From: a virus
Direction: 5' to 3' (one strand)
IMG/VR virus record: IMGVR_UViG_3300005436_000502
Location: 1-20,631 of that record
DNA: 20,631 nt
Below the pieces are notes generated by a model, which was given only the letters and a program-made list of their open reading frames with translations, ran no database searches and had not been told where the DNA came from. The position numbers and the translations under genes are program-made. Shown here piece by piece: positions 1 through 7,072 of the stretch (the first letter of the stretch is position 1; each line of letters starts with the position of its first letter).

Positions 1-243
1 ATGAACGGACTAACTGAACAACAGCAAAGAGCCTATGGGCAGCATTATAAAGGCTTCCAATTTGAGGTTGTGGACATTGCCGAAGCCTATGGATTGAATT
101 TTGCCGAGGGGAACGTGCTCAAATATTTACTACGGTGGCGGCGCAAGGATGGATTGACGGATCTCATGAAGGCGAGAGACTATCTCAATCGCTTAATTGC
201 TCAGGAAGAGAAACGACTCAGTGAGGATGGGAGCAATGGGTAA
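1..243 (+). CDS. DUF3310-like small phage protein (possibly truncated at 5' end)
   Basis: The 80-residue product has the pattern of the DUF3310 family, small phage proteins of unknown biochemical role, sometimes described as nucleotide-kinase-like. Visible family features are an early HYK (residues 15-17), a GNVLKYLLRWRRKDG stretch (37-51) and ARDYLNRLI (58-66), a helix rich in basic residues. The first codon is base 1 of the window, so whether this ATG is the true start or the gene extends upstream cannot be decided. Its TAA stop overlaps the ATG of the next gene (ATGGGTAA), so it heads the visible part of a translationally coupled operon. Family assignment is from pattern recognition only; function is unknown. 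Confidence 0.75.
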   Translation: MNGLTEQQQRAYGQHYKGFQFEVVDIAEAYGLNFAEGNVLKYLLRWRRKDGLTDLMKARDYLNRLIAQEEKRLSEDGSNG

Positions 244-454
244 AGACAAGAAGAAGAAACACAAGAAAAAGCACAAGAAGCAGGAAGAGGTGAGTACAGG
301 TGGGTGGGTGTATGAGTTTACCTATACGTTTCCTCTCACCAGTTTCGGAGCTGCTTCCACCGGGAATGGAACTGTGTGGAGCATGTATGTCCCGCCTGTA
401 CAGGTGCCGCAGACCTTTCAAGATGCCTTTGAGGATGGAGAGTTGGAACCATGA
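236..454 (+). CDS. Small lysine-rich protein with C-terminal 'DGELE' motif
   Basis: I choose the ATG at 236 because it overlaps the upstream stop and has a purine-rich GAGGATGGGAG just before it; an upstream in-frame start at 197 lies deep in the previous gene. The 72-residue product begins with about 17 residues that are mostly Lys and His (GKDKKKKHKKKHKK), a strongly basic tail that could bind nucleic acid. It then has an aromatic, probably beta-stranded middle and ends VPQTFQDAFEDGELEP. That ending closely resembles the end of the next gene product (VPDAFQRAFSDGELEL), so the two are probably paralogues. No known domain is recognised and the function is unknown. It shares ATGA with the next gene. 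Confidence 0.7.
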   Translation: MGKDKKKKHKKKHKKQEEVSTGGWVYEFTYTFPLTSFGAASTGNGTVWSMYVPPVQVPQTFQDAFEDGELEP

Positions 455-672
455 CATTTCCCGTGTGTAGTCAGTGCCTCAAGCCTATCATGTCACTCGG
501 TAGCGCTCTCACCATTGGTGACGTGTGTATGTGTCAGTCTCGAACACGGTTCGTGTGGATCAGTTTTGACCTTGTAACGCGTACGGGGCATGGTGTTATT
601 GAACGTGTTGAGCCTGAGCGTGTGCCAGATGCCTTTCAGCGAGCATTCAGTGATGGGGAGTTGGAGTTATGA
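451..672 (+). CDS. Small cysteine-motif protein with C-terminal 'DGELE' motif
   Basis: The 73-residue product opens with a probable metal-binding knuckle: C6-x2-C9 followed by C26-x-C28. The second half is beta-like and ends VPDAFQRAFSDGELEL, matching the end of the gene just upstream. The pair looks like a tandem duplication in which the N-termini diverged, one basic and one a cysteine knuckle. The start codon overlaps the previous stop (ATGA at 451-454), and the stop overlaps the next start in the same way (669-672). Function is unknown; a small zinc-binding accessory protein is an inference from the cysteine spacing. Confidence 0.72.
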   Translation: MTFPVCSQCLKPIMSLGSALTIGDVCMCQSRTRFVWISFDLVTRTGHGVIERVEPERVPDAFQRAFSDGELEL

Positions 673-938
673 ACAGTCAAACAGATTTTGTGAAACGCTA
701 TCCGTTTGGCTCTGATGCGCCAACGATACAACTTCCAGAATCGAAACCGATGCGCAGTTTCATCCCTGAACGCTTTTCCTTTACAGTTCGGGTTGAGGCG
801 TTGGTGGCGTTCGCTCGGATGAAAGGCTATTCTGAGGAAGATATTGCACGCATCCGGCAGCGACTCGAACCACCGTTGGAATTAATGTCAGTCTCGCTTG
901 ATGATATCTATGGTCCAGATGGAGAGGTAGAATCATGA
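669..938 (+). CDS. Hypothetical phage protein, 89 aa
   Basis: I do not recognise a family. The N-terminal third is polar and proline-containing. A helical segment follows (about residues 42-68, with VEALVAFARMKGYSEEDIARIRQRLE), then an acidic C-terminus. The helical part resembles a small helical bundle of the kind found in many phage accessory proteins, but no catalytic residues stand out. The gene is coupled at both ends by ATGA overlaps, and GGGGAGTTGGAGTT provides its ribosome site inside the preceding gene, so it belongs to the same polycistronic message. Real coding status is supported by the coupling and by the lack of a competing frame. Confidence 0.68.
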   Translation: MNSQTDFVKRYPFGSDAPTIQLPESKPMRSFIPERFSFTVRVEALVAFARMKGYSEEDIARIRQRLEPPLELMSVSLDDIYGPDGEVES

Positions 939-1159
939 GCAACGATATACTCTATGGCGCTACCGTTCGCATCACGAACAAGTTCGACCGGTTGTTCTTC
1001 GAGCAGGTTGGCACCATCACACGGATTTCAGTACGCACGCAGAAGGACGGGGCGTTAGGGAAAAACTATTATATTCAGGCACAGGATATTTCATGTGGAC
1101 GCTGGTTTCATCGTAGCGAGTTTGAGGTGATTGGGCAGCAGGCAGAGGTGACGCCATGA
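935..1159 (+). CDS. Small beta-rich (SH3-like?) hypothetical protein
   Basis: The 74-residue product has alternating short beta-type segments: YGATVRITNKF, QVGTITRISVRT, KNYYIQAQDI and WFHRSEFEVIG. This layout suggests a five-strand SH3-like or KOW-like barrel, as is common in small phage proteins. The fold suggestion is inference from the pattern only. The start overlaps the upstream stop (ATGA at 935-938) with GGAGAGG shortly upstream, and the stop overlaps the next ATG at 1156. No function is assigned. Confidence 0.68.
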   Translation: MSNDILYGATVRITNKFDRLFFEQVGTITRISVRTQKDGALGKNYYIQAQDISCGRWFHRSEFEVIGQQAEVTP

Positions 1160-1368
1160 AAGATGCACTCGTATTCGAGAAAGAAGTGTCGCTCAAGGAT
1201 TTACGCAATGGGGCTATCTTCGTGACACGGGATGGCGTCTACGCTGTGAAGACGGAGCATCATTTTCTCAATGGTATTAGCGTGTGTGTCTCGTTGGCGA
1301 ATGGCGAGTATACGCAGTTCAAGTACGGCAATTTGGAGATGGTCAGGGAAGTGAGGATAGCAGAGTGA
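1156..1368 (+). CDS. Small beta-rich hypothetical protein, 70 aa
   Basis: The 70-residue product contains VSLKDLRNGAIFVTRDGVYAV followed by a region with CVSLANGEYTQF and ends in VREVRIAE. The alternation of short hydrophobic strands and turns (RNG, RDG, NGE) suggests an all-beta fold resembling a small barrel. It is similar in size and style to the preceding gene product, although I see no clear sequence match between them. It is coupled by ATGA at its start, and its TGA stop overlaps the GTG start of the next gene (GTGA at 1365-1368). Function unknown. Confidence 0.68.
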   Translation: MKDALVFEKEVSLKDLRNGAIFVTRDGVYAVKTEHHFLNGISVCVSLANGEYTQFKYGNLEMVREVRIAE

Positions 1369-1946
1369 GCGAGAGAGAATTAGTACAAAAAATCTTGTCA
1401 TGGATTGAGCGCACTGACCAGGAGAATAGACAAGATGGCACTTCTGGGATGTGGGAACATCGCATGGTAGATAGGTATCTCGTGCTTACTGAGGATATCG
1501 AGAAGCTTTGCAAAGAACGATTGAATGCCCTATCTGAGGTGGGCGAGGAACAATTGTCAGGACATTTCCCCGTCATGTGTACTGGTGTTGGTCCAGAACT
1601 TGTTCACATACCTGCTAATACATCAATTCAACCCACCGATATCGAGGGTTTATGGGAGATTGTAAAGCAGGTGGCAGAACGCGATTCAACGTATGAGTAC
1701 GCGGCTGGACATAACTGCCCCTATTGCGACAGCTTCCTGCATAGCATCTCTGCTCCTGGAGAGACATTTTTGCACGAACAGGATTGTATCGTTACGAAAG
1801 CTCGGCAACTCATGGAATGGCGTAGGCAGCAGCCACGTATCAAGGTGACAGTTACGATGGATGGTGGAGGGTATTGCAATGCACCTCTTCCAAAGAATGG
1901 TGACGTGAGCGAATCCGGTATGGAAGGAAATACAGCAAATGAGTGA
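1365..1946 (+). CDS. Zinc-finger-like hypothetical phage protein, 193 aa
   Basis: The start is placed at the GTG at 1365, which overlaps the previous stop as GTGA and has GAGGATAG upstream. An earlier in-frame ATG at 1284 would lie inside the previous gene and is less likely. The protein begins with a helical, charged N-terminal half. A zinc-binding-like motif follows: C118-P-Y-C121, then H126, H137 and C141 (FLHEQDC). This Cys2/His-Cys arrangement is the only recognisable element. The C-terminal 40 residues are basic then glycine-rich. It lies among phage accessory genes before the packaging module. A nucleic-acid-binding role is plausible from the motif but not shown. Confidence 0.7.
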   Translation: MSERELVQKILSWIERTDQENRQDGTSGMWEHRMVDRYLVLTEDIEKLCKERLNALSEVGEEQLSGHFPVMCTGVGPELVHIPANTSIQPTDIEGLWEIVKQVAERDSTYEYAAGHNCPYCDSFLHSISAPGETFLHEQDCIVTKARQLMEWRRQQPRIKVTVTMDGGGYCNAPLPKNGDVSESGMEGNTANE

Positions 1947-2280
1947 CAAGAATATCGTCGTCGGGAATGTTCAGCAGTGGCTCCACATGGACAACACACC
2001 GTTTCGTGAGATACGCCAGTTATTGCCTGCGTTGCAACAGACAGTTGAGGACGTGCAGAGCGTGGCGTTCAAGGCTGAGGTGGTAGAGGTTCCGTCTCAG
2101 AATGAGAACAGCGAGTGGGTAGAGCATCAGGCGACTGGGAAACAGTGGTGGACGTTGGCATTTAGCGATGGGACGAAGACCACCTTTGAGCGGAATGATG
2201 ACGGGGTGTGCGTTGGGCGTGATCCTGGTGAGACTGTTGTTGAGAGCGCTCAGGCAGAGAATGCAGAAGGTGGTGATTGA
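1939..2280 (+). CDS. Hypothetical phage protein, 113 aa
   Basis: The gene overlaps the previous one by 8 bp (ATGAGTGA) and has GGTATGGAAGGAAA ahead of its ATG. The protein has a helical N-terminal half containing IRQLLPALQQTVEDVQSVAF, then a strand-rich region with KQWWTLAFSDGTKTTFERNDDG, and an acidic, alanine- and glutamate-rich tail. No family is recognised. The tryptophan-rich strand region resembles a small ligand-binding or protein-binding sheet, but this is speculative. It lies immediately ahead of a small membrane protein with which it shares a TGATG junction. Confidence 0.66.
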   Translation: MSDKNIVVGNVQQWLHMDNTPFREIRQLLPALQQTVEDVQSVAFKAEVVEVPSQNENSEWVEHQATGKQWWTLAFSDGTKTTFERNDDGVCVGRDPGETVVESAQAENAEGGD

Positions 2281-2465
2281 TGAAAACGTTGCTTGACTTT
2301 AATTTCCTCGTTATCCTGAATCTGCTTGTCCTCTTGCTCTGGCCTGCTTCTGGTGCAGTTGTTGGTGATCGGCGCAATGTCCTCTCGATTATCATGGTGG
2401 TCCTGACGGTCATTGCGGTGGTGGTTGATATCCTGTTTCTCGCTATTCGCGTGGTGAATGGGTGA
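2280..2465 (+). CDS. Small two-helix membrane protein
   Basis: The ATG at 2280 overlaps the previous TGA stop. The 61-residue product has two strongly hydrophobic stretches, about residues 8-27 (NFLVILNLLVLLLWPASGAV) and 34-57 (VLSIIMVVLTVIAVVVDILFLA), separated by a charged GDRRN turn. This predicts a helical hairpin in the cytoplasmic membrane with a short charged loop. The size and topology fit a class II holin or a superinfection-type small membrane protein, but no endolysin is adjacent, so I do not assign lysis. It is the only clear membrane protein in the small-gene operon. Confidence 0.68.
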   Translation: MKTLLDFNFLVILNLLVLLLWPASGAVVGDRRNVLSIIMVVLTVIAVVVDILFLAIRVVNG

Positions 2466-2485
2466 TTGAACAGAGGAGACAAATA

Positions 2486-3109
2486 ATGGGAATGATATCG
2501 CCACGCATTTTACTCCCACATACTCAGCGGCATGTGCTAACGAAAGAAGAACACCCTATGCAAGAAGTGCGGGGATTGGCTGAGGAGATGGGGCAAACGA
2601 TGATGCCACCACAGGGAGGGAGCGTGATCGCCCCACAGTCTGAGCGAGAATTGCCTTTTGCTTCACTTCCCTCTGGACAAAGCAATCAAGCAACGCTACG
2701 CCTAATGAAATCGATAGAAGAGCACATCCAGCATAGAGGTATTGGACGCATACGTATCTCAGCCTCGATCTGGCCCAGTTTGGGGAAACCTCAGACACCG
2801 GATGCGTGGCAACAAGCGTTATTGCTACCTGAAGGGTGGCGCGTTGAATTCGTTGAACACACCTCTCTCCAGATATTAGACGATACGTATTCGGTCTTTG
2901 TTTCACATGAAAGTATCCCTGTTATCGAAGCAGATCAGTATTACCCTGATGTTGTGCCTCACTATAGCGTTCTTTATGACCAGAAGACAGGGAAGAGAAC
3001 TCGGGTTGAACTGAACCGCATTGATATCCTGCAATGGGATGGTGAACACAGGGAGTTGATAAACGCTCCTAACTCTGGTGGGGATACGGACATGCGACAT
3101 GAGAAGTAA
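2486..3109 (+). CDS. Hypothetical phage protein, 207 aa
   Basis: The start is set at the ATG at 2486 because AGAGGAG lies 8 bases upstream; an in-frame GTG at 2462 within the previous gene has no comparable site. The N-terminal third is low-complexity and polar with proline and methionine (GQTMMPPQGGS). The rest looks globular and beta-rich, with a region containing PDAWQQALLLPEGWRVEFVE (about residues 103-122) and a later YSVLYDQKTGKRTRVELN segment. I recognise no family or active site. It is separated by 23 bp from the next gene, breaking the strict ATGA coupling seen upstream. Confidence 0.66.
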   Translation: MGMISPRILLPHTQRHVLTKEEHPMQEVRGLAEEMGQTMMPPQGGSVIAPQSERELPFASLPSGQSNQATLRLMKSIEEHIQHRGIGRIRISASIWPSLGKPQTPDAWQQALLLPEGWRVEFVEHTSLQILDDTYSVFVSHESIPVIEADQYYPDVVPHYSVLYDQKTGKRTRVELNRIDILQWDGEHRELINAPNSGGDTDMRHEK

Positions 3110-3132
3110 TCTGCTACTAGAAGGGGCATACT

Positions 3133-3336
3133 ATGCCTGAAAAGCCACGTGTACGTCTTCCTATAAAGAGTCCCGTGACAGGATACACCCTTGCGCTTAT
3201 GTCTCACGAGGGATTAGTTCTCTACTGCAAGCATACACGTACATGGGAAGTGCATTCCATTGATGAGATCCTACGCATGTATGAAGAAGTTACAAAAATG
3301 ACCGAGACTACTACTACTCAGGACAAGACGGCATGA
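3133..3336 (+). CDS. Small hypothetical protein, last gene before the late control region
   Basis: The 67-residue product starts at an ATG preceded by AGAAGGGGC. It begins PEKPRVRLPIKSPVTGYTLA and contains LVLYCKHTRTWEVHSIDEIL, resembling a compact beta-hairpin followed by a helix. The C-terminus is a threonine-rich polar tail. No known domain is recognised. It is the last gene of the small-gene operon: 139 bp of non-coding DNA with promoter-like and terminator-like elements follow before the terminase genes. Confidence 0.62.
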   Translation: MPEKPRVRLPIKSPVTGYTLALMSHEGLVLYCKHTRTWEVHSIDEILRMYEEVTKMTETTTTQDKTA

Positions 3337-3340
3337 GGAC

Positions 3341-3369
3341 TAGACGTGTTATAATTGCCGTGTTATAAT
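3341..3369 (+). promoter_or_regulatory. Candidate promoter with extended -10 ahead of terminase operon
   Basis: A perfect TATAAT at 3364-3369 is preceded by TG one base upstream (TGTTATAAT), an extended -10 element. TAGACG at 3341-3346 lies 17 bp upstream and matches the -35 consensus at four of six positions. A second identical TGTTATAAT lies 14 bp further upstream (3347-3355). The elements sit in non-coding DNA in the correct orientation for the packaging and structural genes, with initiation expected near 3376. This is sequence matching to the housekeeping sigma factor consensus only; activity is not shown. Confidence 0.55.
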
Positions 3370-3372
3370 TGC
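3345..3372 (+). repeat. Perfect 14-bp tandem direct repeat carrying two -10 boxes
   Basis: CGTGTTATAATTGC occurs twice back to back, at 3345-3358 and 3359-3372, with no mismatch. Each copy carries an extended -10 hexamer. The duplication could provide two staggered start sites, or repeated sites for a regulator that covers the -10 region. Slippage or a short duplication is the simplest origin. Confidence 0.85.
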
Positions 3373-3382
3373 TAGTAAAGAA

Positions 3383-3396
3383 ACTGCATTCGCAGT
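3383..3396 (+). other. Small hairpin in leader upstream of terminator
   Basis: ACTGC (3383-3387) and GCAGT (3392-3396) form a perfect 5-bp stem around the tetraloop ATTC. It lies just after the predicted transcription start and about 20 bases before the intrinsic terminator. The predicted leader RNA would therefore contain two successive hairpins. A role in transcription control is inference from position. Confidence 0.45.
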
Positions 3397-3414
3397 GACA
3401 TAGATATGGCCCTC

Positions 3415-3448
3415 GGTCGCCAACCATATAGGTGTGGCGACCTTTTTT
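3415..3448 (+). terminator. Rho-independent terminator between small-gene operon and terminase genes
   Basis: GGTCGCCA (3415-3422) pairs perfectly with TGGCGACC (3435-3442) around a 12-base loop and is followed at once by six T residues (3443-3448). It is oriented to stop transcription coming from the small-gene operon or from the promoter at 3341-3369. Because it lies only about 70 bases past that promoter and before the terminase genes, expression of the late genes would need read-through or antitermination, unless another promoter exists. Confidence 0.85.
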
Positions 3449-3475
3449 ATGCCCACATGGGAATGATGCGAGTCA

Positions 3476-3961
3476 ATGTCAGAAAATGTTAGTCTTACGC
3501 CCAAACAAGAGCGAGTCATTGGTGAATTACTGCAAGGAAAAACGATTGTTGATTCAGCAAAAGCCTGCGGAGTTGCCGAACAAACCGTCCATCGATGGTT
3601 GAAGGACTCGACGTTTCAGCGTGCGTATGATGAAGCTCGCCAACAATTGCTCAATCATTCCATCACGGCGCTCCAACTCAAGTTTGACAGGGCTGTCAAA
3701 ACGCTCGACCGCCATACGGATGCGCCCCAGACCATTCCGAGGGATCAGATACGGGCGGCTGAAGTCATTGTTGAGAAAACGCTGGAGACAGCCAAACTTG
3801 TCGAGCGGATTACCGAGCTAGAAAATCAACTTGCAGCACAAGAACAAGACAGGATGTATCTGGTGATGTTCGATCTGAGGACAGTCACCAAAGAGGAACG
3901 GGAGACACTGAAGGCTATTCATGATCGCATACGCTCCAGAACAACAACCGAAAACGCATAA
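3476..3961 (+). CDS. terS: Terminase small subunit (helix-turn-helix type)
   Basis: The small terminase subunit recognises phage DNA and recruits the large subunit during head packaging. The 161-residue product has the expected plan: an N-terminal helix-turn-helix around residues 24-44 (IVDSAKACGVAEQTVHRWLK) and a long helical middle. A coiled-coil-like stretch follows near residues 108-123 (AKLVERITELENQLAA), suited to oligomerisation, and then a charged C-terminus. It resembles the phBC6A51-type small terminase proteins. Position directly ahead of, and overlapping by 41 bp, the large terminase gene is the strongest support. The ribosome site is weak. Recognition of its DNA target site cannot be judged from sequence. 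Confidence 0.82.
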   Translation: MSENVSLTPKQERVIGELLQGKTIVDSAKACGVAEQTVHRWLKDSTFQRAYDEARQQLLNHSITALQLKFDRAVKTLDRHTDAPQTIPRDQIRAAEVIVEKTLETAKLVERITELENQLAAQEQDRMYLVMFDLRTVTKEERETLKAIHDRIRSRTTTENA

Positions 3962-5582
3962 CGATATCGAATTCGAGCGCTACCAATGGGAATCCATTTC
4001 GCTCTATGATTTCGTGTGCGAATTCTGGTCAGTGATTGAACCTGGAAAAACGTTCGTGCCAGGAAAGCACATTGAGGCCATATGCGAACACTTAGAAGCA
4101 GTACTCGACGGTCGAATTACCCGTCTTATCGTCAACATGCCTCCAAGACACGCGAAATCGTCCATTATTGGGGTGATGTTCCGGGCATGGGCGTGGGTGA
4201 AGAAATCCTCTATCCGTTTCCTCTGTGCTTCCTATGCGCTTTCTCTTGCCACACGTGATAATGTGAAGGTTCGTCGCTTGTTGCTTTCTCCCAAATTCCA
4301 GCAACATTACGGGCATCTCTTTACCTTGACCCGTGATCAAAATGCGAAAATCAAATTTGAGAATAACCAGCGTGGTTCCAGTCAGGCCGTCAGTTTTGGT
4401 GCAAGCACAACAGGTGAAGGTTTTGATATTGGCATTATCGACGATCCCCATTCTATCGACGAAACTCGTTCTGATGTTACACGTGAAGGAACACTGGAAT
4501 GGTTTAAGGATACATGGTGTACGCGTCCGAATGACCCAAAGACCAGCGCTATGATTGTGGTGGGGCAACGCGTCCACGAGCAGGACTTGAGCGGCTACAT
4601 TTTGAGCGGTGAGACTGGCGAACATTGGGTCCATCTCAACTTGGCAACTGAGTTCGAGCCACTTGATCGATGTGTGACACATCTCCCTGATGGTACAACG
4701 TTCTGGGAAGATTGGCGCGAATTAGAGGGGGATCTGCTCTGGCCTGATCGGTTTCCACGTGAAGTTGTTGAGCGAGCAAAACGACGACATGGACCATTCG
4801 CTTACGCTGCACTCTTCCAGCAACGTCCTACTCCTGCTATCGGCGGCATTTTTGATCAGCGCAATGAGCGGACATTTGAAGAAAACCATGATACCTATTT
4901 CTTGCATACTCCTGTTGGAATCAAACCAGTCAAAAAGGCGGCTTGTGAAGTCTTCATGACGGTGGACCCGGCTATCTCCGAGAAACAAACGGCTGATTTT
5001 ATGGTCATCGGCACCTGGGCAAAGACCCCTATCCGCGATCTGCTCCTCCTCAATATCAGGCGCGGACATTGGGGGCATGCTGACCAGCAAGACGAGATTG
5101 AAGAGGAGTTTAGAGAGTCGGGATCTGAGTATGTAGCTGTTGAGACAGTGGCATATCAGGCAGCGCTTTTTCAAGACTTGCTGGCAAAAGGCATCATGTG
5201 TAAACCGTTCACTCCGAAGTCTGATAAAGTGTTGCGTTCCAACGGTTCGGCTATTTGGCACCGCAATGGCAAGATGTATTTTCGTGCATTGGCAAAATGG
5301 TTGGAAGACTTACGTAAGGAGTTATACAAATTCCCGAAAGCGGCGAAGGATGATCAAGTTGATATGGTTTCCCTTGCTGGCATTGCTGTGCGCTCACGCG
5401 GTCCCCTTTCCGAAGATACTGATGAGGAGGAAATCCCAGAGCCAATTGAGGGTGCAGCAAGCGAAAAAGTCTCTTTCACACAGAACTGGCATGATCCCGA
5501 TGCCCTTGCGCCTGTTGTCATCTCGCAGCGTAAAGAAGTTGACGCATTTGCTTGGATTGAGCGTCATGGAGGGTGGGAATAA
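3921..5582 (+). CDS. terL: Terminase large subunit (ATPase and nuclease)
   Basis: This motor protein pumps DNA into the prohead and cuts it into genome lengths. The 553-residue product shows the ATPase half with a Walker A-like loop at residues 73-81 (MPPRHAKSS; alanine where glycine is usual), a Walker B IIDDPH at 172-177, and a coupling-type segment VGQRVHEQDLSG. The nuclease half has the RNase H-like acidic residues D349 (TVDPA), E408 (VAVET) and D478 or D481 (KDDQVD). Length is normal for the family. The start at 3921 is supported by GAAGG just upstream but overlaps terS by 41 bp; a later start would remove only unconserved residues. It ends one base into the portal start codon. Confidence 0.95.
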   Translation: MIAYAPEQQPKTHNDIEFERYQWESISLYDFVCEFWSVIEPGKTFVPGKHIEAICEHLEAVLDGRITRLIVNMPPRHAKSSIIGVMFRAWAWVKKSSIRFLCASYALSLATRDNVKVRRLLLSPKFQQHYGHLFTLTRDQNAKIKFENNQRGSSQAVSFGASTTGEGFDIGIIDDPHSIDETRSDVTREGTLEWFKDTWCTRPNDPKTSAMIVVGQRVHEQDLSGYILSGETGEHWVHLNLATEFEPLDRCVTHLPDGTTFWEDWRELEGDLLWPDRFPREVVERAKRRHGPFAYAALFQQRPTPAIGGIFDQRNERTFEENHDTYFLHTPVGIKPVKKAACEVFMTVDPAISEKQTADFMVIGTWAKTPIRDLLLLNIRRGHWGHADQQDEIEEEFRESGSEYVAVETVAYQAALFQDLLAKGIMCKPFTPKSDKVLRSNGSAIWHRNGKMYFRALAKWLEDLRKELYKFPKAAKDDQVDMVSLAGIAVRSRGPLSEDTDEEEIPEPIEGAASEKVSFTQNWHDPDALAPVVISQRKEVDAFAWIERHGGWE

Positions 5583-7072
5583 TGCCGAATCTCTTCACAC
5601 GTCTGATGACATCCTTTGCCATGAAACTCAATCCGGCATGGCTACATCTTTCCTCCTACTCGGATACGCCGCAAGCGATCACTATGAACCGCTCATATAA
5701 AACGTATGCAAAGGAAGGCTACAAAAATAGCGATACACTTTATAAGTGTATTTCCTATACCATTCGTAACGGCGCAACTATCCCGCCCAAGCTCTATACA
5801 GATACCACCTGTCAGAAGGAAATCGAACAGCATCCCCTGCTTGATCTGCTCAAGAGGCCCAACCCTGAGCAATCTGGGATCGCGTATCGTGAGGCGGTTC
5901 TCGGGTATAAGTTGCTTGCAGGCAATAGTTTCCAGTACGCTATCCGCGCACATAAGAAAGGTATCCCTGACGAATTGTGGCCCCTACGTCCTGATCGTAT
6001 GCAATTGCTTGTCGTTCCCCAGAAGGGGATAGTGGGGTATCGCCATGAGGATATGGACGTGCCGATTGATCCCGCCAACATCGGGCATACCAAATACTGG
6101 AATCCTGATGACGATAATGAGATCGGTATGGGGATGAGTCCGGTGGAAGCGGCCTCGCTCAATATCGACATGCAAATCGCTGGGAAGAAGTGGAATCTAG
6201 GACTCCTTCAGAACGGCGCACGTCCCCCTGGCATCTGGAAAATTCCAACGCTTATGGGGCCAAATGAACGCCAAAGGTTAGAGGAGAAATTAAACGAGAA
6301 ATTTGGCGGTGCCAAAGGTGCTGGCAAGAGTCCTCTGTTTGATGGAGGACTCGACTGGAAGGGGACAGGTCTGGCACCTGCACAGATGGACTACCTGGAT
6401 AGCCTGAAATTCAACGGTGGAGCTATCGCCAACATTTTTAACATTGCGCCTCAACTCGTGGGCGACTCCAGTGCATCCACCTACGATAATATGAAGCAGG
6501 CGAAGATCTGGTCCTACACTGAAGCGATCTTTCCTGAGCTTGATGACCTCTATGGACTTTGGAATATATGGCTGGTGCCGATGTACGCTGATTTAGCACG
6601 TAGCGGTGCCTATCTCACTTACGATAAAGAGAGCGTTGAGGTCATCCAGGAAATCATTCAAGCGCAGAAAGATGCTCAGACAGAACGCGCCAATAATCTC
6701 TGGCTTTCGGGCTTGCTCACTCAGAATGAGGCGCGGGAGATCGCGGGGCGTCCATCGCATTCACAGGGGGATGTCTACCGTATTGGTGACGTGTTGGTGC
6801 CTGCTGAGCAGTTGCGAGCCTATGCAGAACAAAGCTTGACACTTCCGGCTGCGCCACCGCTACCCCAACCAGAGCCACTTTCAGCCCTGCCTGCTCCCCA
6901 GCACACGGATGCGCCGATACTAGACGAGGGCGTGCAGCAAGAGAGTGAACCAGATCAGATGGAAACGAATACACGCAAAACATATACCGGTCTCTATCCG
7001 GTCGGACCTGCTCCTCGTCCGCGTCAGCAGCAACGAGAAGCGTATCAGCAATTCATGGCGGAGGTATTGTAA
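5582..7072 (+). CDS. Portal protein, HK97 family
   Basis: The portal forms the twelve-fold ring at one capsid vertex through which DNA enters and to which the tail connects. The 496-residue product matches the HK97/SPP1-type portal plan. It has an N-terminal YKNSDTLYKCISYTIRNGAT segment, PLLDLLKRPNPEQSG, a GNSFQYA strand, WPLRPDRMQL, then GMGMSPVEAASLNI and the clip and stem region FNIAPQLVGDSSASTYDNMK. The last 70 residues are proline-rich and probably disordered. I prefer ATG 5582, which overlaps the terL stop and follows GGAGG by 9 bases, over an in-frame GTG at 5573. It is followed without a gap by the prohead protease. Confidence 0.93.
   Translation: MPNLFTRLMTSFAMKLNPAWLHLSSYSDTPQAITMNRSYKTYAKEGYKNSDTLYKCISYTIRNGATIPPKLYTDTTCQKEIEQHPLLDLLKRPNPEQSGIAYREAVLGYKLLAGNSFQYAIRAHKKGIPDELWPLRPDRMQLLVVPQKGIVGYRHEDMDVPIDPANIGHTKYWNPDDDNEIGMGMSPVEAASLNIDMQIAGKKWNLGLLQNGARPPGIWKIPTLMGPNERQRLEEKLNEKFGGAKGAGKSPLFDGGLDWKGTGLAPAQMDYLDSLKFNGGAIANIFNIAPQLVGDSSASTYDNMKQAKIWSYTEAIFPELDDLYGLWNIWLVPMYADLARSGAYLTYDKESVEVIQEIIQAQKDAQTERANNLWLSGLLTQNEAREIAGRPSHSQGDVYRIGDVLVPAEQLRAYAEQSLTLPAAPPLPQPEPLSALPAPQHTDAPILDEGVQQESEPDQMETNTRKTYTGLYPVGPAPRPRQQQREAYQQFMAEVL

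Noticed and set aside
2280-2465. Holin gene
   Set aside because: The two-helix topology fits, but there is no endolysin or other lysis gene nearby, so only a small membrane protein is claimed.
4092-4682. Long open frame on the - strand (196 codons)
   Set aside because: It lies entirely within the large terminase gene, whose ATPase motifs are clear; no ribosome site and no recognisable protein pattern.
5140-5700. 186-codon + strand frame overlapping terminase and portal genes
   Set aside because: It runs out of phase through two well-supported genes and has no ribosome site or conserved pattern.
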